Of a stretch of 64,000 nucleotides of DNA, positions 1 through 9,037 are shown piece by piece (position 1 is the stretch's first letter; every line of letters begins with the position of its first letter). Under the pieces are notes generated by a model. It was not told the origin of the DNA, searched no databases, and was given only the letters and a program-made list of their open reading frames with translations. This DNA is from Natrarchaeobius halalkaliphilus (lineage in GTDB: Archaea > Halobacteriota > Halobacteria > Halobacteriales > Natrialbaceae), in assembly GCF_003841485.1 (NCBI RefSeq), contig NZ_REFY01000001.1:248001-312000 (forward strand), in the 5' to 3' direction. The position numbers were made by a program, and so were the translations under genes.

Positions 1-1
1 C

Positions 2-1015
2 GAGCCCGGTATCAACTTCGTTCCGCCGTTCGTCTCGAACACCTATCGCTTCGACATGCGAACCCAGACGTTGGACGTTCCCCGTCAGGAAGCGATCACG
101 CGGGACAACTCCCCGGTCACGGCCGATGCCGTCGTCTACATCAAAGTGATGGACGCAAAGAAGGCGTTTCTCGAGGTCGACGACTACAAGAAGGCGACCT
201 CGAACCTCGCTCAGACCACCCTCCGTGCCGTCCTGGGCGACATGGAACTCGACGACACGCTGAACAAGCGCCAGGAGATCAACGCGAAGATCCGACACGA
301 ACTCGACGAACCCACCGACGAGTGGGGAATTCGCGTCGAGAGCGTCGAAGTGCGCGAGGTCAACCCATCCAAGGACGTCCAGCGCGCGATGGAACAACAG
401 ACCTCCGCCGAGCGGAAACGCCGCGCGATGATCCTCGAGGCACAGGGAGAACGCCGTAGCGCCGTCGAGAAGGCGGAGGGTGACAAACAGAGTGAGATCA
501 TCCGCGCACAGGGTGAAAAACAGAGCCAGATTCTCGAGGCACAGGGTGACTCCATTTCGACCGTCCTGCGCGCTCGCTCGGCCGAATCGATGGGCGAACG
601 CGCGGTCATCGACAAGGGGATGGACGCGCTGACCGAGATCGGCCAGAGCGAGTCGACGACGTTCGTACTCCCACAGGAGCTGTCCTCGATGATCGGCCGC
701 TACGGTAAGCACCTCTCGGGAAGCGACGTCAAAGACGGCGACGACAAACTCGACAGTCTGGACTTCAACGAGGAGACTCGCGAACTGATCGGACTCGACG
801 ACATTTCCGAGATCATCGGTGAGATCGATCAGGAAGCGGATATGGACGTCGAAGCGATGGAACAGGAAGCCCAGGCGATCAAAGAGGGGAAAGATCCGTC
901 GACGATCTCTGATCCCGAAGACGTTATCGAGGAGATGGATCAGGACTTCCAGGAACAGACCGACGGCGGTATCGACGACCGCGGTGACGCCGAGGACACG
1001 ACGACGAACAACTGA
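2..1015 (+). CDS. SPFH/band-7 (stomatin-like) protein, 5' end outside window
   Basis: The frame is open from base 2, so the N-terminus, with the membrane anchor expected in this family, lies upstream. What remains is the rear of a band-7 domain (VPRQEAITRDNSPVTADAVV, then a conserved region around GIRVESVEVREV). A long Ala/Glu/Gln/Lys helix with repeated AQGE/EGDKQ units follows and is typical of stomatin/HflK coiled-coil oligomerisation. The last 110 residues are very acidic. Such proteins form membrane microdomain scaffolds and often influence proteases or channels. Family assignment is firm; the partner is unknown. Confidence 0.9.
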   Translation, partial: EPGINFVPPFVSNTYRFDMRTQTLDVPRQEAITRDNSPVTADAVVYIKVMDAKKAFLEVDDYKKATSNLAQTTLRAVLGDMELDDTLNKRQEINAKIRHELDEPTDEWGIRVESVEVREVNPSKDVQRAMEQQTSAERKRRAMILEAQGERRSAVEKAEGDKQSEIIRAQGEKQSQILEAQGDSISTVLRARSAESMGERAVIDKGMDALTEIGQSESTTFVLPQELSSMIGRYGKHLSGSDVKDGDDKLDSLDFNEETRELIGLDDISEIIGEIDQEADMDVEAMEQEAQAIKEGKDPSTISDPEDVIEEMDQDFQEQTDGGIDDRGDAEDTTTNN

Positions 1016-1125
1016 CGCGGCGTCTCCCCGGTTCCGGCGTTCAATTATTGAGACAGTCCAGTTGCAATGAAGGAGGCAGAGCGAAACCTGTTTTACCGGT
1101 CGGCTCGTCTTGCCAGTAGGTAGTT

Positions 1126-1743
1126 ATGACATCGCCGGACGGGGTCGACGACGACAAACGAGCGACCCTGCGTCGATTCGCTGCGGTCGGGGCTGCGGCT
1201 CCAATCGCGGGTTTCTCCGAATCGGCATCCGCGGAAACGGGCGAAAGCGACGCCCGAGACGCGATCGCCGGCTATCTCTCGACCACACCTGGCGCGCACT
1301 TTTCGAAGATCCGTGACGACCTCCAGCTCGGAACCGGTGAAACCCAGCATCACCTTCGACGACTCGAGGAGCTCGACGCCATCGAACACTACAGCGACGG
1401 AGATTACAAACGGTTCGTCCCGACCGGTCGGTTCGACGAGTTCGAACGGCAGGCACTCGGCTATCTGCGACGCGATACGCCGCGTGGAATGCTGGTGACG
1501 CTGCTGTCGAATCCGGATGCGACGGCAGGGGACCTCGCCGGGGCCCTCGACGTCTCGGCTCCGACCGTCAGTAAGTACGCAAGCGAACTCGAGGACGCCG
1601 GCTTGCTCTCTCGGGAGGACGGATACGCGGTCGAACAGCCCGAAACCGTCCTGTTACTCGTTGTCCGCCACGCCGATTCCTTCGGCGATCGCGCGGTCGA
1701 ACTCGCCCAGAACGCGGACGAGTTTCTCGAGTACGACGGCTGA
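1126..1743 (+). CDS. Double winged-helix regulator with a signal-like N-terminus
   Basis: A 205-residue protein. Residues about 45-110 form one winged helix (PGAHFSKIRDDLQLGTGETQ, a helix-turn-helix of the kind that reads short palindromes). Residues 120-190 form a second MarR/ArsR-like winged helix (AGDLAGALDVSAPTVSKYAS). The first 40 residues look like a Tat-type signal or anchor: a twin Arg in TLRRFAAVGAAAPIAG followed by SASAE. That is odd for a DNA-binding protein. It ends at the base before the stop of the convergent DHH gene. The role as a transcription regulator is inferred from the fold; the target is unknown. Confidence 0.75.
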   Translation: MTSPDGVDDDKRATLRRFAAVGAAAPIAGFSESASAETGESDARDAIAGYLSTTPGAHFSKIRDDLQLGTGETQHHLRRLEELDAIEHYSDGDYKRFVPTGRFDEFERQALGYLRRDTPRGMLVTLLSNPDATAGDLAGALDVSAPTVSKYASELEDAGLLSREDGYAVEQPETVLLLVVRHADSFGDRAVELAQNADEFLEYDG

Positions 1744-2958
1744 TCAGTCGGAGCCGTCTTCGACGACCTCACGGAACGCATCGAGGATGACCCGTTTCGT
1801 CACGGCACCGCGGGAGGTCCAGTGAGTCGCGTAGTCGAGCATGTCGTCGTAGATATCGGGTTTGCAGCCCGCCGCCTTCGGATGGCCGCCGCCGTTTACC
1901 CTGTCGGCAACCTCGTGACAGCGGTCGAATTCGTCGGTCCCGCGGATCGAGGCCGATCCCGCGGGTTTGACGACGACCGACGCGTCAGCTCCGTTCTCGC
2001 GCATCGCCTCCGCGACCTCGTTCTGTGAGCACCGGCCGTAGGTGATACCGACGGTGTACTCTCCGATTTCTCGGAGTTCGCTCCGGGCGACCGCACGGTC
2101 GATCAGCGCCTCTTTTTCCACTCGGCGCTCCGTGATGTACGACTGGACCCATTCTGGCAGGTCGGCGCCGTGCTCGCGGACGACTTCCACGTACTCTCCG
2201 GGATCCGTCCAGTAGGCGTAATCCGCCAGGTCGTCGCTTCGTGGGTCCTCGCGCAGCCAGAGGTCGTGATCGCGCGTCACCGCAGCCAGCTCCTCGTAGA
2301 TCGGATCGAACTCATACTCGAGCGACCGGTAGACGACGTCTGCGCTGCACTCTTCGTCCGAGTCACCGACGACGAGGTCGACGCCGGCCTCGCGAACGGC
2401 GTCGGCAACGTCGTCATCCCACTGGTGGTGGTCGTACCAGGCGACGCCGGAAGCCGTCTCGAGCGCTGCTTGGAGCTCGTCTTCGACGTACTCGTACCGA
2501 TCCGGACAGAGATCGCAGACGTAGATGTCGATTCCCCGGTCGCCGTATTCGCCGACGCGAGCCAGCGCGTCCTCGACGTCGTGGGGGCTTGCGGGAACGA
2601 GCGCAACGCCGTGTGGCGTCGGCTCGAGTTCCGCAAGCGGTGCCTCGGACTCTCCGGTCTGGGCCGTAGCGGTTTCGTCTTCGTCACTCTCTACCTCCCG
2701 ATCGCTATCGGACTCGTCGACGTCGGGCTGTGGAACCCGCTGGACGTCGTCGTAGTACTCTCGAAGCAACGCGACGCAGGCCAATCCGTCGGCGTCCGGA
2801 TCCGCGATCACGGCGACGTCGGTCCCCTCGAGCGCCGCTTCAGTTCGTTCCTCCTCGAGGTCGTCCTCGAGCGTGTCGGGAAGGAAGAACCCGGTCCCCG
2901 GAAGAACGGACTTGCGAGCGATCGGCAACTCGCCGCTGTCGATGAGATCGTCGTACAT
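1744..2958 (-). CDS. DHH-family phosphoesterase (DHH-DHHA1)
   Basis: A 404-residue protein of the DHH superfamily (RecJ / nano-RNase / cyclic-dinucleotide phosphodiesterase fold). Visible motifs are DPDADG near residue 53 (metal-binding motif I), an Asp-rich VCDLCPD segment, the signature YDHH near residue 175, and the DHHA1 motif GGGHPKAAG near residue 355, which binds the substrate tail. An acidic low-complexity insert near residues 80-110 is typical of halophiles. Substrate is unknown; single-stranded nucleic acid or oligonucleotides are likely. It converges on the winged-helix gene with no gap between stop codons. Confidence 0.88.
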   Translation of the reverse strand: MYDDLIDSGELPIARKSVLPGTGFFLPDTLEDDLEEERTEAALEGTDVAVIADPDADGLACVALLREYYDDVQRVPQPDVDESDSDREVESDEDETATAQTGESEAPLAELEPTPHGVALVPASPHDVEDALARVGEYGDRGIDIYVCDLCPDRYEYVEDELQAALETASGVAWYDHHQWDDDVADAVREAGVDLVVGDSDEECSADVVYRSLEYEFDPIYEELAAVTRDHDLWLREDPRSDDLADYAYWTDPGEYVEVVREHGADLPEWVQSYITERRVEKEALIDRAVARSELREIGEYTVGITYGRCSQNEVAEAMRENGADASVVVKPAGSASIRGTDEFDRCHEVADRVNGGGHPKAAGCKPDIYDDMLDYATHWTSRGAVTKRVILDAFREVVEDGSD

Positions 2959-3109
2959 ACCTCTTCTGTGGGATGGCGAGGGAAGTAATCGCCGGTCTCG
3001 GGCGTCGAACTGGTCGTCGTGACCGGTGAGGGCTCTCCGGTCAGCCGTCGGTGATCGATCCGGAACCGGAAAGAATCGGGTCGAAAGGGACGCGAATGCC
3101 GCCGAGAGA

Positions 3110-3565
3110 TCAGGCGTCTGCCGTCGATTCGGTCCTCTGTGACGGCTCGAGCTGTCGAACCGTCAGTACCGGGACGGGTGAGGTTCTGACGATCCGTTCG
3201 GCAACGCTTCCGAGCAGGAGTCGGTTTTCGCCGTGGCGACCGCGGGTACCGGTGGCGACGAGGTCGGCGTCGATCCCCCGAGCGTACTCGCATATTTCGG
3301 CGGCGGGTCTGCCCTCGCGGACCGCGGTCGTCACGTCGCCGCCGGATCGGCTCTCGACGGTCGCAAGCGCGGCGTCGGCGTGGGTCTCGAGGGCCGCACG
3401 GAGTTCGTCTCGGAGCTGTTCGGGCGAGGCGTCGACTTCGCCGGCGTCGACGACCGAGAGCGCGTGAACGTCGGCGTCGAACCGACGCGCTAGATCGAGC
3501 GAGACGTCGACGGCTCGCTTGACGCTCTCGGAGCCGTCCGTCGCGACTACGACCGTATCGAACAT
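3110..3565 (-). CDS. Universal stress protein (UspA family, ATP-binding type)
   Basis: A 151-residue single Usp domain starting with the usual beta strand FDTVVVATDGS. The nucleotide-binding signature G-2x-G-9x-G-S is present (GTRGRHGENRLLLGS, about residues 110-124), so this copy probably binds ATP. A short disordered acidic/Gln-rich tail follows the VPVLTV end of the domain. A second Usp gene is transcribed divergently about 100 bp away, so the two may share a promoter region. Function is general stress tolerance by family; nothing more specific is visible. Confidence 0.93.
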   Translation of the reverse strand: MFDTVVVATDGSESVKRAVDVSLDLARRFDADVHALSVVDAGEVDASPEQLRDELRAALETHADAALATVESRSGGDVTTAVREGRPAAEICEYARGIDADLVATGTRGRHGENRLLLGSVAERIVRTSPVPVLTVRQLEPSQRTESTADA

Positions 3566-3664
3566 GGTGAGCAGTTACGGGTGGAACGGCTTAAACACCT
3601 CCGGTGACTCCGCGGGGCCTCACGGCGGGGGAGGATTTTTTGTGTCGGCCGACGCAGTGGACCC

Positions 3665-4126
3665 ATGGATGACCGCGAGCCGTTCTCCGTTGATACCGTC
3701 CTCGCGCCGGTCGACGGGAGCGAGGAGTCCGCAACCGCCGTCGAGTACGCGATCTCCGTCGCCGAGCGTTACGACGCGTCCGTCCACGCGCTCTACGTGC
3801 TCGGTCGCGGTGTGGTCCGAGGAATGGATGCTGGCACGGTCGAAGAGGACATGATCGCAGAAAACACGCAGGGATTCTTCGAGAACGTCAGTACCGTCGC
3901 GGATGCCGCCGGCGTCACGCTCTCGACGTCCGTCGACGACGGCTTCTCCCAGAGCCGCAAAACGCGCCATCCCGGCAACGTCGTCCTCGACACTGCCGAT
4001 GAGATCGATGCCGATTTCGTCGTCCTCCCTCGAGAGCCCGTCACGGATACCGCCGCGGCCGAAGTCCTCGAAAAGGCGGCCGAATACGTTCTCTCGTACG
4101 CGAGCCAGCCCGTCCTCTCGGTGTGA
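3665..4126 (+). CDS. Universal stress protein (UspA family, degenerate nucleotide site)
   Basis: A 153-residue Usp domain beginning DTVLAPVDGSEES and ending SQPVLSV. The region where the ATP loop should be reads LPREPVTDTAAAEV, without the G-2x-G-9x-G(S/T) pattern, so this copy probably does not bind ATP in the standard way. It is divergent from the ATP-type Usp gene upstream and is followed by a convergent GNAT gene 20 bp away. The pairing suggests a heteromeric or specialised stress role, which is only inference. Confidence 0.88.
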   Translation: MDDREPFSVDTVLAPVDGSEESATAVEYAISVAERYDASVHALYVLGRGVVRGMDAGTVEEDMIAENTQGFFENVSTVADAAGVTLSTSVDDGFSQSRKTRHPGNVVLDTADEIDADFVVLPREPVTDTAAAEVLEKAAEYVLSYASQPVLSV

Positions 4127-4146
4127 AGTCGTCGCCGCCGATATCG

Positions 4147-4734
4147 TTATCGGTTCCGTTCGCCGCCCGCTTCGAGCAGGATCGCCATTTCCTGTTCGAA
4201 GCTTTCGGTCCCGGTCGAATCGAATCCGACGCGTTCGTAAAGGGCGATCGCCGGCTGGTTCCACCGCTCGACGGTCAGCCACACCCGTTCGATTCCAACG
4301 TCGGCCGCGTGTCCGAGCAGATGTTCGAGTAGCTCCGTACCGATCCCGGCCCGCTGGTACTCCTGAAGGACGAAAATGGCGAGTTCCCACTCGGCGTCGC
4401 CGGCGTCGTCGAGCGACGGCGGATCGTCGACGTCGGGGACGAGCATCGCGTGACCGATGACGTCGTCTCCGTGGGTGGCGACGACGTTGACGCTGCGGTC
4501 GGTGATTCCCTCGAGCCAGCTCCTGATCCGCGTTTCGCCCGTCGGCGGGATTCCCTGCGCTCGATCGGTCGGATCGAACCGGACGTACATGTCGACGATG
4601 TCGTCGAGGGCTCCGTTCGTCATCGACTCCGGTGCCCGTATCTCGATCGATCGGCCGTCACGATCCTCGAACGCCGTGTCTGGCGACGGGAACGGACCGG
4701 CTGGTTCGTCCGGATACGTTCGCTCGTTCGACAT
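4147..4734 (-). CDS. GNAT-family N-acetyltransferase
   Basis: A 195-residue protein. The acetyl-CoA binding motif A is clear: FVLQEYQRAGIGTELLEHLL (Q/R-x-x-G-x-G/A) near residues 125-145. The C-terminal motif B region WNQPAIALYERVGFDSTG follows near residues 165-180. The substrate is unknown; the fold fits amine or protein N-acetylation. The gene starts two bases after the stop of the upstream Usp-like gene on the same strand, so the two are almost certainly co-transcribed. Confidence 0.9.
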   Translation of the reverse strand: MSNERTYPDEPAGPFPSPDTAFEDRDGRSIEIRAPESMTNGALDDIVDMYVRFDPTDRAQGIPPTGETRIRSWLEGITDRSVNVVATHGDDVIGHAMLVPDVDDPPSLDDAGDAEWELAIFVLQEYQRAGIGTELLEHLLGHAADVGIERVWLTVERWNQPAIALYERVGFDSTGTESFEQEMAILLEAGGERNR

Positions 4735-4736
4735 CG

Positions 4737-5105
4737 TTATCGCACCAGTTTGACCGTTGTCGGCGCGTTCAACAGGACGAACTCGGTGATCGAGCCGAGC
4801 TGAATCTTGCCCATCGGACTCAGCGTGCCGCCGCCGATCACGAGCTGACCGTACTCGCCTTGCTCTGCGTAGTCGACGAGAGAGCTTCCCGGATCACCCT
4901 CGAGTCTGACGATCTCCGCGTCGACGTCTGCATCTCCGAGGAGCGCCTCGGCCAGCTCGTACGTCTCCTCCTGAGATCGTTTCGTATCCGGTTTCTCGAG
5001 GACGGCGACGGTCAGGTCGTCACCGACCGCTTCCGTTCGTTCGATCGTTCGACGGAGGGTCTTGTCCGATTCGTCGCTGCCGCCGAGACCCACTAGAACG
5101 TTCAT
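4737..5105 (-). CDS. Short universal-stress-like protein
   Basis: A 122-residue protein with the Usp alpha/beta pattern: start MNVLVGLGGSDES, a central segment GQLVIGGGTLSPMGK, and an end VLLNAPTTVKLVR. The loop GGGTLSPMGKIQLGSITE resembles the Usp nucleotide-binding loop with altered spacing. It is about 20-30 residues shorter than a typical Usp. It leads a two-gene transcription unit with the GNAT gene (2-bp gap). Confidence 0.85.
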   Translation of the reverse strand: MNVLVGLGGSDESDKTLRRTIERTEAVGDDLTVAVLEKPDTKRSQEETYELAEALLGDADVDAEIVRLEGDPGSSLVDYAEQGEYGQLVIGGGTLSPMGKIQLGSITEFVLLNAPTTVKLVR

Positions 5106-5218
5106 ACCCCCACTGTGTGCCGACGGACGAAAATCGTTGTGCCGGGTGGACTCGACCTCACGGTCCCGTCGGAGCGATGACGACGCTGTTAAGAGCGTGT
5201 GGCGACTACGGTTGCGGA

Positions 5219-6673
5219 ATGAGTGATGCGGCGCTCGATGTCGTCGAGTTTCTGCTCACGACGAGCGTGTATTCGGACGACAGGACGTTAGACGAGAACG
5301 ATCTGCCACCGGCGTTTCGCCGGGTGTTCTGGACCGGGGGCGACGGTGAGGACGGAACCGGCGACGAGACCGGCGGAACGGGCACGTATTCCGGGATCAG
5401 TCGACCGCTGTCCGCGACGAACAGTACGGCCCGCCAGGCGACGGGCGTCGATCAGCCCTGGGAGGCCGTCTCAGAGTTGATGTTCACCGAACGCGACGAG
5501 TTCTCGGGAACGATCACGCTCGCCCAGGAGGAGATGGCAGAGCAGTGGTTCGTCGAGCGGGTCGACGAGGACCGATTGCTCGAGAACCCGACGCTCGCAA
5601 AGCACTTCGAGTCGGATCCGGACGCCGAGTTCGACGTCGAGGTCAGCCACGAGGAGGCACGCTCGCGGAACCGCCCAATCCAGGCCGACCGCGTCTGGAT
5701 CGACGGGCTGCTCGAGGAGTACTTCGACGAGGACGACGACGAGGACATGCTCGATCTCGTGGACGTTCGAGCTCCCGAAGAGGTCGATATCACGCTCGAC
5801 GATCTCGTCCTCACCGAGGGCCAGGAGTCGGAGATCGACAAGATCTCGAAAGCGATCGAACACCGCGATTACCTCGCACGGATCGGGCTGCGCGAGATCG
5901 GAAAGCTGCTGTTCGTCGGTCCGCCGGGGACCGGCAAAACCTCGACGGCACAGGCCCTGGCCAGGGACATGGATCTCCCGTTCGTCGAGGTCAAACTCTC
6001 GATGATTACCTCCCAGTACCTCGGAGAGACCGCAAAGAACGTCGACAAGACGTTCGAGGTCGCAAAACGACTCTCGCCGTGTATCCTCTTTATCGACGAG
6101 TTCGACTTCGTCGCAAAGACCCGCCGCAGCGACGAACACGCCGCGCTCAAGCGCGCAGTCAACACGCTGCTCAAGAGCATCGACAACATCTCGTTGATCG
6201 AAGACGACGTGCTCTTGATCGGTGCGACCAACCATCCCGACCAGCTCGACGACGCGGCCTGGCGGCGCTTCGACGAGATTATCAACTTCCCCAAACCCGA
6301 CTACGGCATGCGGGCGGACATCCTCCGCGTCATCACCCGAACGATGGATATCCAGGAGTTCGACCCACAGCTTATCGCAGAAATAACCGAGGGACTGACC
6401 GGCAGCGACCTCCGGATGGTCCTCCGGGAGGCCGTCCTCGAGGCCCTGACCGAAGACCGGACGACGCTGACTCAGGAAGATCTTCTGAACGCCGTCGAGG
6501 AGTTCGAAGAGCGTGATAGCTTGAAGAACATGGACATGATCGAGGGCGATCACGACGCGCTCGTCGCGGGCGGCGATCTCGGGAAGGCCAGCGACGGCGG
6601 TCACGACCACGACCACAGCCACGGCGGTCACGACCACGACCACAGCCACGACGGTCACGACCACGACCACTGA
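5219..6673 (+). CDS. AAA-family ATPase with His-rich C-terminal tail
   Basis: A 484-residue protein. The AAA module has Walker A GPPGTGKTS near residue 235, Walker B CILFIDEFDF near residue 288, sensor/second-region motifs GATNHPDQ and WRRFDE, and a C-terminal AAA lid. It resembles proteasome-ATPase or FtsH-type AAA modules but has a different N-terminal domain (residues 1-200, rich in acid). The last 24 residues are three near-identical HDHD-type repeats and may bind divalent metal. The ATG at 5219 is chosen over one 102 bp upstream because a TATA-like TGTTAAGA lies about 29 nt before it, as for a leaderless mRNA. The substrate is unknown. Confidence 0.88.
   Translation: MSDAALDVVEFLLTTSVYSDDRTLDENDLPPAFRRVFWTGGDGEDGTGDETGGTGTYSGISRPLSATNSTARQATGVDQPWEAVSELMFTERDEFSGTITLAQEEMAEQWFVERVDEDRLLENPTLAKHFESDPDAEFDVEVSHEEARSRNRPIQADRVWIDGLLEEYFDEDDDEDMLDLVDVRAPEEVDITLDDLVLTEGQESEIDKISKAIEHRDYLARIGLREIGKLLFVGPPGTGKTSTAQALARDMDLPFVEVKLSMITSQYLGETAKNVDKTFEVAKRLSPCILFIDEFDFVAKTRRSDEHAALKRAVNTLLKSIDNISLIEDDVLLIGATNHPDQLDDAAWRRFDEIINFPKPDYGMRADILRVITRTMDIQEFDPQLIAEITEGLTGSDLRMVLREAVLEALTEDRTTLTQEDLLNAVEEFEERDSLKNMDMIEGDHDALVAGGDLGKASDGGHDHDHSHGGHDHDHSHDGHDHDH
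6598..6670 (+). repeat. Tandem repeat encoding the His/Asp tail
   Basis: Three direct copies of a roughly 24-27-bp unit rich in GGTCACGACCACGACCAC lie at the 3' end of the AAA ATPase gene and encode G-H-D-H-D-H-S-H-type units. Copy number could vary by slippage. Confidence 0.85.
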
Positions 6674-6967
6674 GAACGCCGTCTTTCAGCGCTCGTCCGA
6701 GACCGTTCGTACTCGGTTCTCGAGGGCGGCGTTCGCGAGGGATCTGGGGGAGACACTGATCACTCCGAGGACGGACGAAACCGATTGAGGTGGGAACGGC
6801 CGACACCGGCCCGCGTGAGGAAACATCCTTTATACACCGGTCACCAACGTGGGGACAATGATCGACGGATCCCGACGAACGACTCGCCCAGTTCGGGTTG
6901 GTGAACGGATGCGAGAAGACGATAACGAGAGCCGTCCCGTCGACTCGCCCTCGAGCGCACCGTACCG

Positions 6968-7792
6968 ATGCGCGTAACGCTCCTCGGCACCGGTGACACG
7001 ACCGGGACGCCGACCGTGGGCTGTGACTGTGAGACCTGCGAGCAAGCGCGCGAGCGCGGTCTCGAGCGCACCCGTTTTTCGGTCCACGTCGAGAACGAAC
7101 GGACCGACGAGTCGCTGTTGATCGATTTCAGCCCCGACTTTCGGTACCAGTTCCTCCGGGACGAGGTTTCGCTCCCGGACGCGGCCGTCGTTACCCACAT
7201 TCACTTCGATCACCTCGATGGGCTCGGCAACGTCTTTCGACTCCTCGACTCGCTCGAGGTCTACGCGGCCAACGAGACGGATTCGGTCACCGGAGAGAGC
7301 GTCGCAGAGACGATCGAATCCAAGTACGACTATCTCGACGCGGTCACGGTTCGACCGACGACTCCACACGAATCCGTCCGCGTGTGCGGGTTCGACCTCA
7401 CGCTGGTTCCCGTCGAACACCCGCCGTTCGTCTGCTACGGCGTCGCAATCGAGGACCCGATGACCGGAACAAAGCTCTCGTTGACCGGCGACACGAGCTT
7501 TGGCATCTCCGACCGATCGCGGGCGGTTCTTGCCGACCCCGACCTGTTGCTCGCTGATGCGATCGTTCCGGCCTCGCTCTGTGAGTATCACCCCCTCGGT
7601 GGACGACACGTCGACGATGACGACGTTCCTCGAACGTTCGGAACGAAACACATGACGCGGGAGGGCGCGCTTGGACTCGCCGACGAACTGAACGCTTCTG
7701 AGACCCGACTGGTTCACCTGGCACACTTCTATCCGGCAGACGAAGCGTTCGACGAGCCACTGGCGATCGACGGCGAAACCTACGTTCTCTGA
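6968..7792 (+). CDS. MBL-fold metallo-hydrolase, PhnP-like
   Basis: A 274-residue metallo-beta-lactamase-fold enzyme. The main metal site motif THIHFDHLDG is near residue 77, and further ligands lie in GDTSFG and HLAHFYP near the C-terminus. Near residue 20 the sequence GCDCETC matches the extra zinc-binding Cys cluster of PhnP (phosphoribosyl cyclic phosphodiesterase) and its relatives, so phosphodiester hydrolysis is likely. It lies 5 bp upstream of the RNA 3'-phosphate cyclase gene on the same strand, which suggests a joint role with cyclic phosphate ends. That link is inference. Confidence 0.87.
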   Translation: MRVTLLGTGDTTGTPTVGCDCETCEQARERGLERTRFSVHVENERTDESLLIDFSPDFRYQFLRDEVSLPDAAVVTHIHFDHLDGLGNVFRLLDSLEVYAANETDSVTGESVAETIESKYDYLDAVTVRPTTPHESVRVCGFDLTLVPVEHPPFVCYGVAIEDPMTGTKLSLTGDTSFGISDRSRAVLADPDLLLADAIVPASLCEYHPLGGRHVDDDDVPRTFGTKHMTREGALGLADELNASETRLVHLAHFYPADEAFDEPLAIDGETYVL

Positions 7793-7797
7793 TCCCC

Positions 7798-8940
7798 ATG
7801 ACACCCGTCCACCGACTCGATGGATCGAACGCAGGCGGGCAGTTCCTTCGAACGGCACTCGGCCTCTCGGTCGTCCGAAACGAGTCCATCCGCATCGAAA
7901 ACGTCCGTGGCGATCGTTCGACGCCCGGTCTTCGTCACCAGCACCTGGCCGTCCTCGAGACGATCGCGGAGATCTGTGACGCCGACGTGTCGGGTGATGG
8001 GGTCGGCTCGGAGACGATCGAGTTCGATCCCGACCTTCCGACCAACGGGCGTCGTGGCGGCCGAAGCGATCGTTCCAGTCCCCGACGTACCGACCGACGA
8101 GGGAGCCTCGACGGCGGCGACTACGCCGTCGATATCGGAACCGCTGGCAGCATCACGCTGCTGTTCGACGCGCTCGTTCCGCTCGCGAGCGTCCTCGAGT
8201 CGCCGCTCTCGGTGACGGTATCGGGCGGAACGGACGTAAAGTGGTCGCCCCCGATCGACTACACACGGTACGTGAAACTGCCGCTCCTCCGAACGTTCGG
8301 TCTTTCCGTGGCCTGTGAGGTCGACCGTCGGGGGTTCTATCCCGACGGCGGCGGACGCGCAACGCTTCACCTCGGGCCGTCTCGATTCGATCGAATCGAA
8401 CTGCTCGAGCGCGGTCCGCTCGAAGGAATTCGCCTCTATTCGACCGAAGCGGCGACGCTTTCCGACCGCGACGTGGCACATCGACAGGCGGAGGGTGCGC
8501 TCGAACGACTCGAGTCGAATCTCGGAGCGGCGGTCGACGCCGATCGCGACGGCGACGGATCGGTCCTCGAGCCGATCGAACGCCGTGAGACGACCGCGGG
8601 GAGTGACTGTCCGGGAACCGCGATCGTGCTCCGACTCGACTACGCGACCGGGGCCGTCGGATTCGGCGCCCTCGGAGAGAGAGGAACGCCGGCCGAACGC
8701 GTCGGAGAACTCGCCGCGGATGCGGCCCTCCGACACCTCACGGGGGCCGCACCGGTCGACCGACACCTGGCCGATCAGCTACTGGTCGTGCTCGCGATCG
8801 CCGGCGGACGGATTCGCATCCCTTCGGGTACCGACCACGTCAAAGCCAGTTGCGATCTGCTCGAGGCCGTTGGTGGGGCCGTCGAGCGCGAACAGGACGG
8901 GCGCGGGACGGTCGTCTCGGTCACACCACTCGACGGCTGA
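7798..8940 (+). CDS. rtcA: RNA 3'-terminal phosphate cyclase
   Basis: A 380-residue enzyme that converts RNA 3'-phosphate ends to 2',3'-cyclic phosphates with ATP. Family motifs are visible: DGSNAGGQFLRTAL near residue 9, IGTAGSITLLFDAL near 120, the catalytic-region motif RRGFYPDGGG near 180, and a C-terminal segment with VDRHLADQL. An Arg/Ser-rich insert of about 20 residues near residue 85 (GRRGGRSDRSSPRRT) is unusual for a halophilic protein. It probably forms a transcription unit with the PhnP-like gene (5-bp gap). Confidence 0.93.
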   Translation: MTPVHRLDGSNAGGQFLRTALGLSVVRNESIRIENVRGDRSTPGLRHQHLAVLETIAEICDADVSGDGVGSETIEFDPDLPTNGRRGGRSDRSSPRRTDRRGSLDGGDYAVDIGTAGSITLLFDALVPLASVLESPLSVTVSGGTDVKWSPPIDYTRYVKLPLLRTFGLSVACEVDRRGFYPDGGGRATLHLGPSRFDRIELLERGPLEGIRLYSTEAATLSDRDVAHRQAEGALERLESNLGAAVDADRDGDGSVLEPIERRETTAGSDCPGTAIVLRLDYATGAVGFGALGERGTPAERVGELAADAALRHLTGAAPVDRHLADQLLVVLAIAGGRIRIPSGTDHVKASCDLLEAVGGAVEREQDGRGTVVSVTPLDG

Positions 8941-9005
8941 GTTCCGTTTTCACGCCTATTGATTGCATTGCGAACCGGAGTAATCCAATGCCCGATAAAT
9001 GACAT

Positions 9006-9015
9006 AACTTATATC
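9006..9015 (+). promoter_or_regulatory. TATA-type promoter of the KDG kinase unit
   Basis: An AACTTATATC box lies in an otherwise AT-poor region. Its centre is about 27 nt before an ATG at 9038, the spacing at which haloarchaeal transcripts begin. The mRNA would therefore start at or next to that ATG. Confidence 0.6.
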
Positions 9016-9037
9016 ACTTCCACCCGACGGTTCACCC

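Noticed and set aside
5471-6670. 399-codon open frame antisense to the AAA ATPase
   Set aside because: It is explained by the GC-rich codons of the real gene; the start is a Val-rich mirror of the His/Asp tail, and no motif is present.
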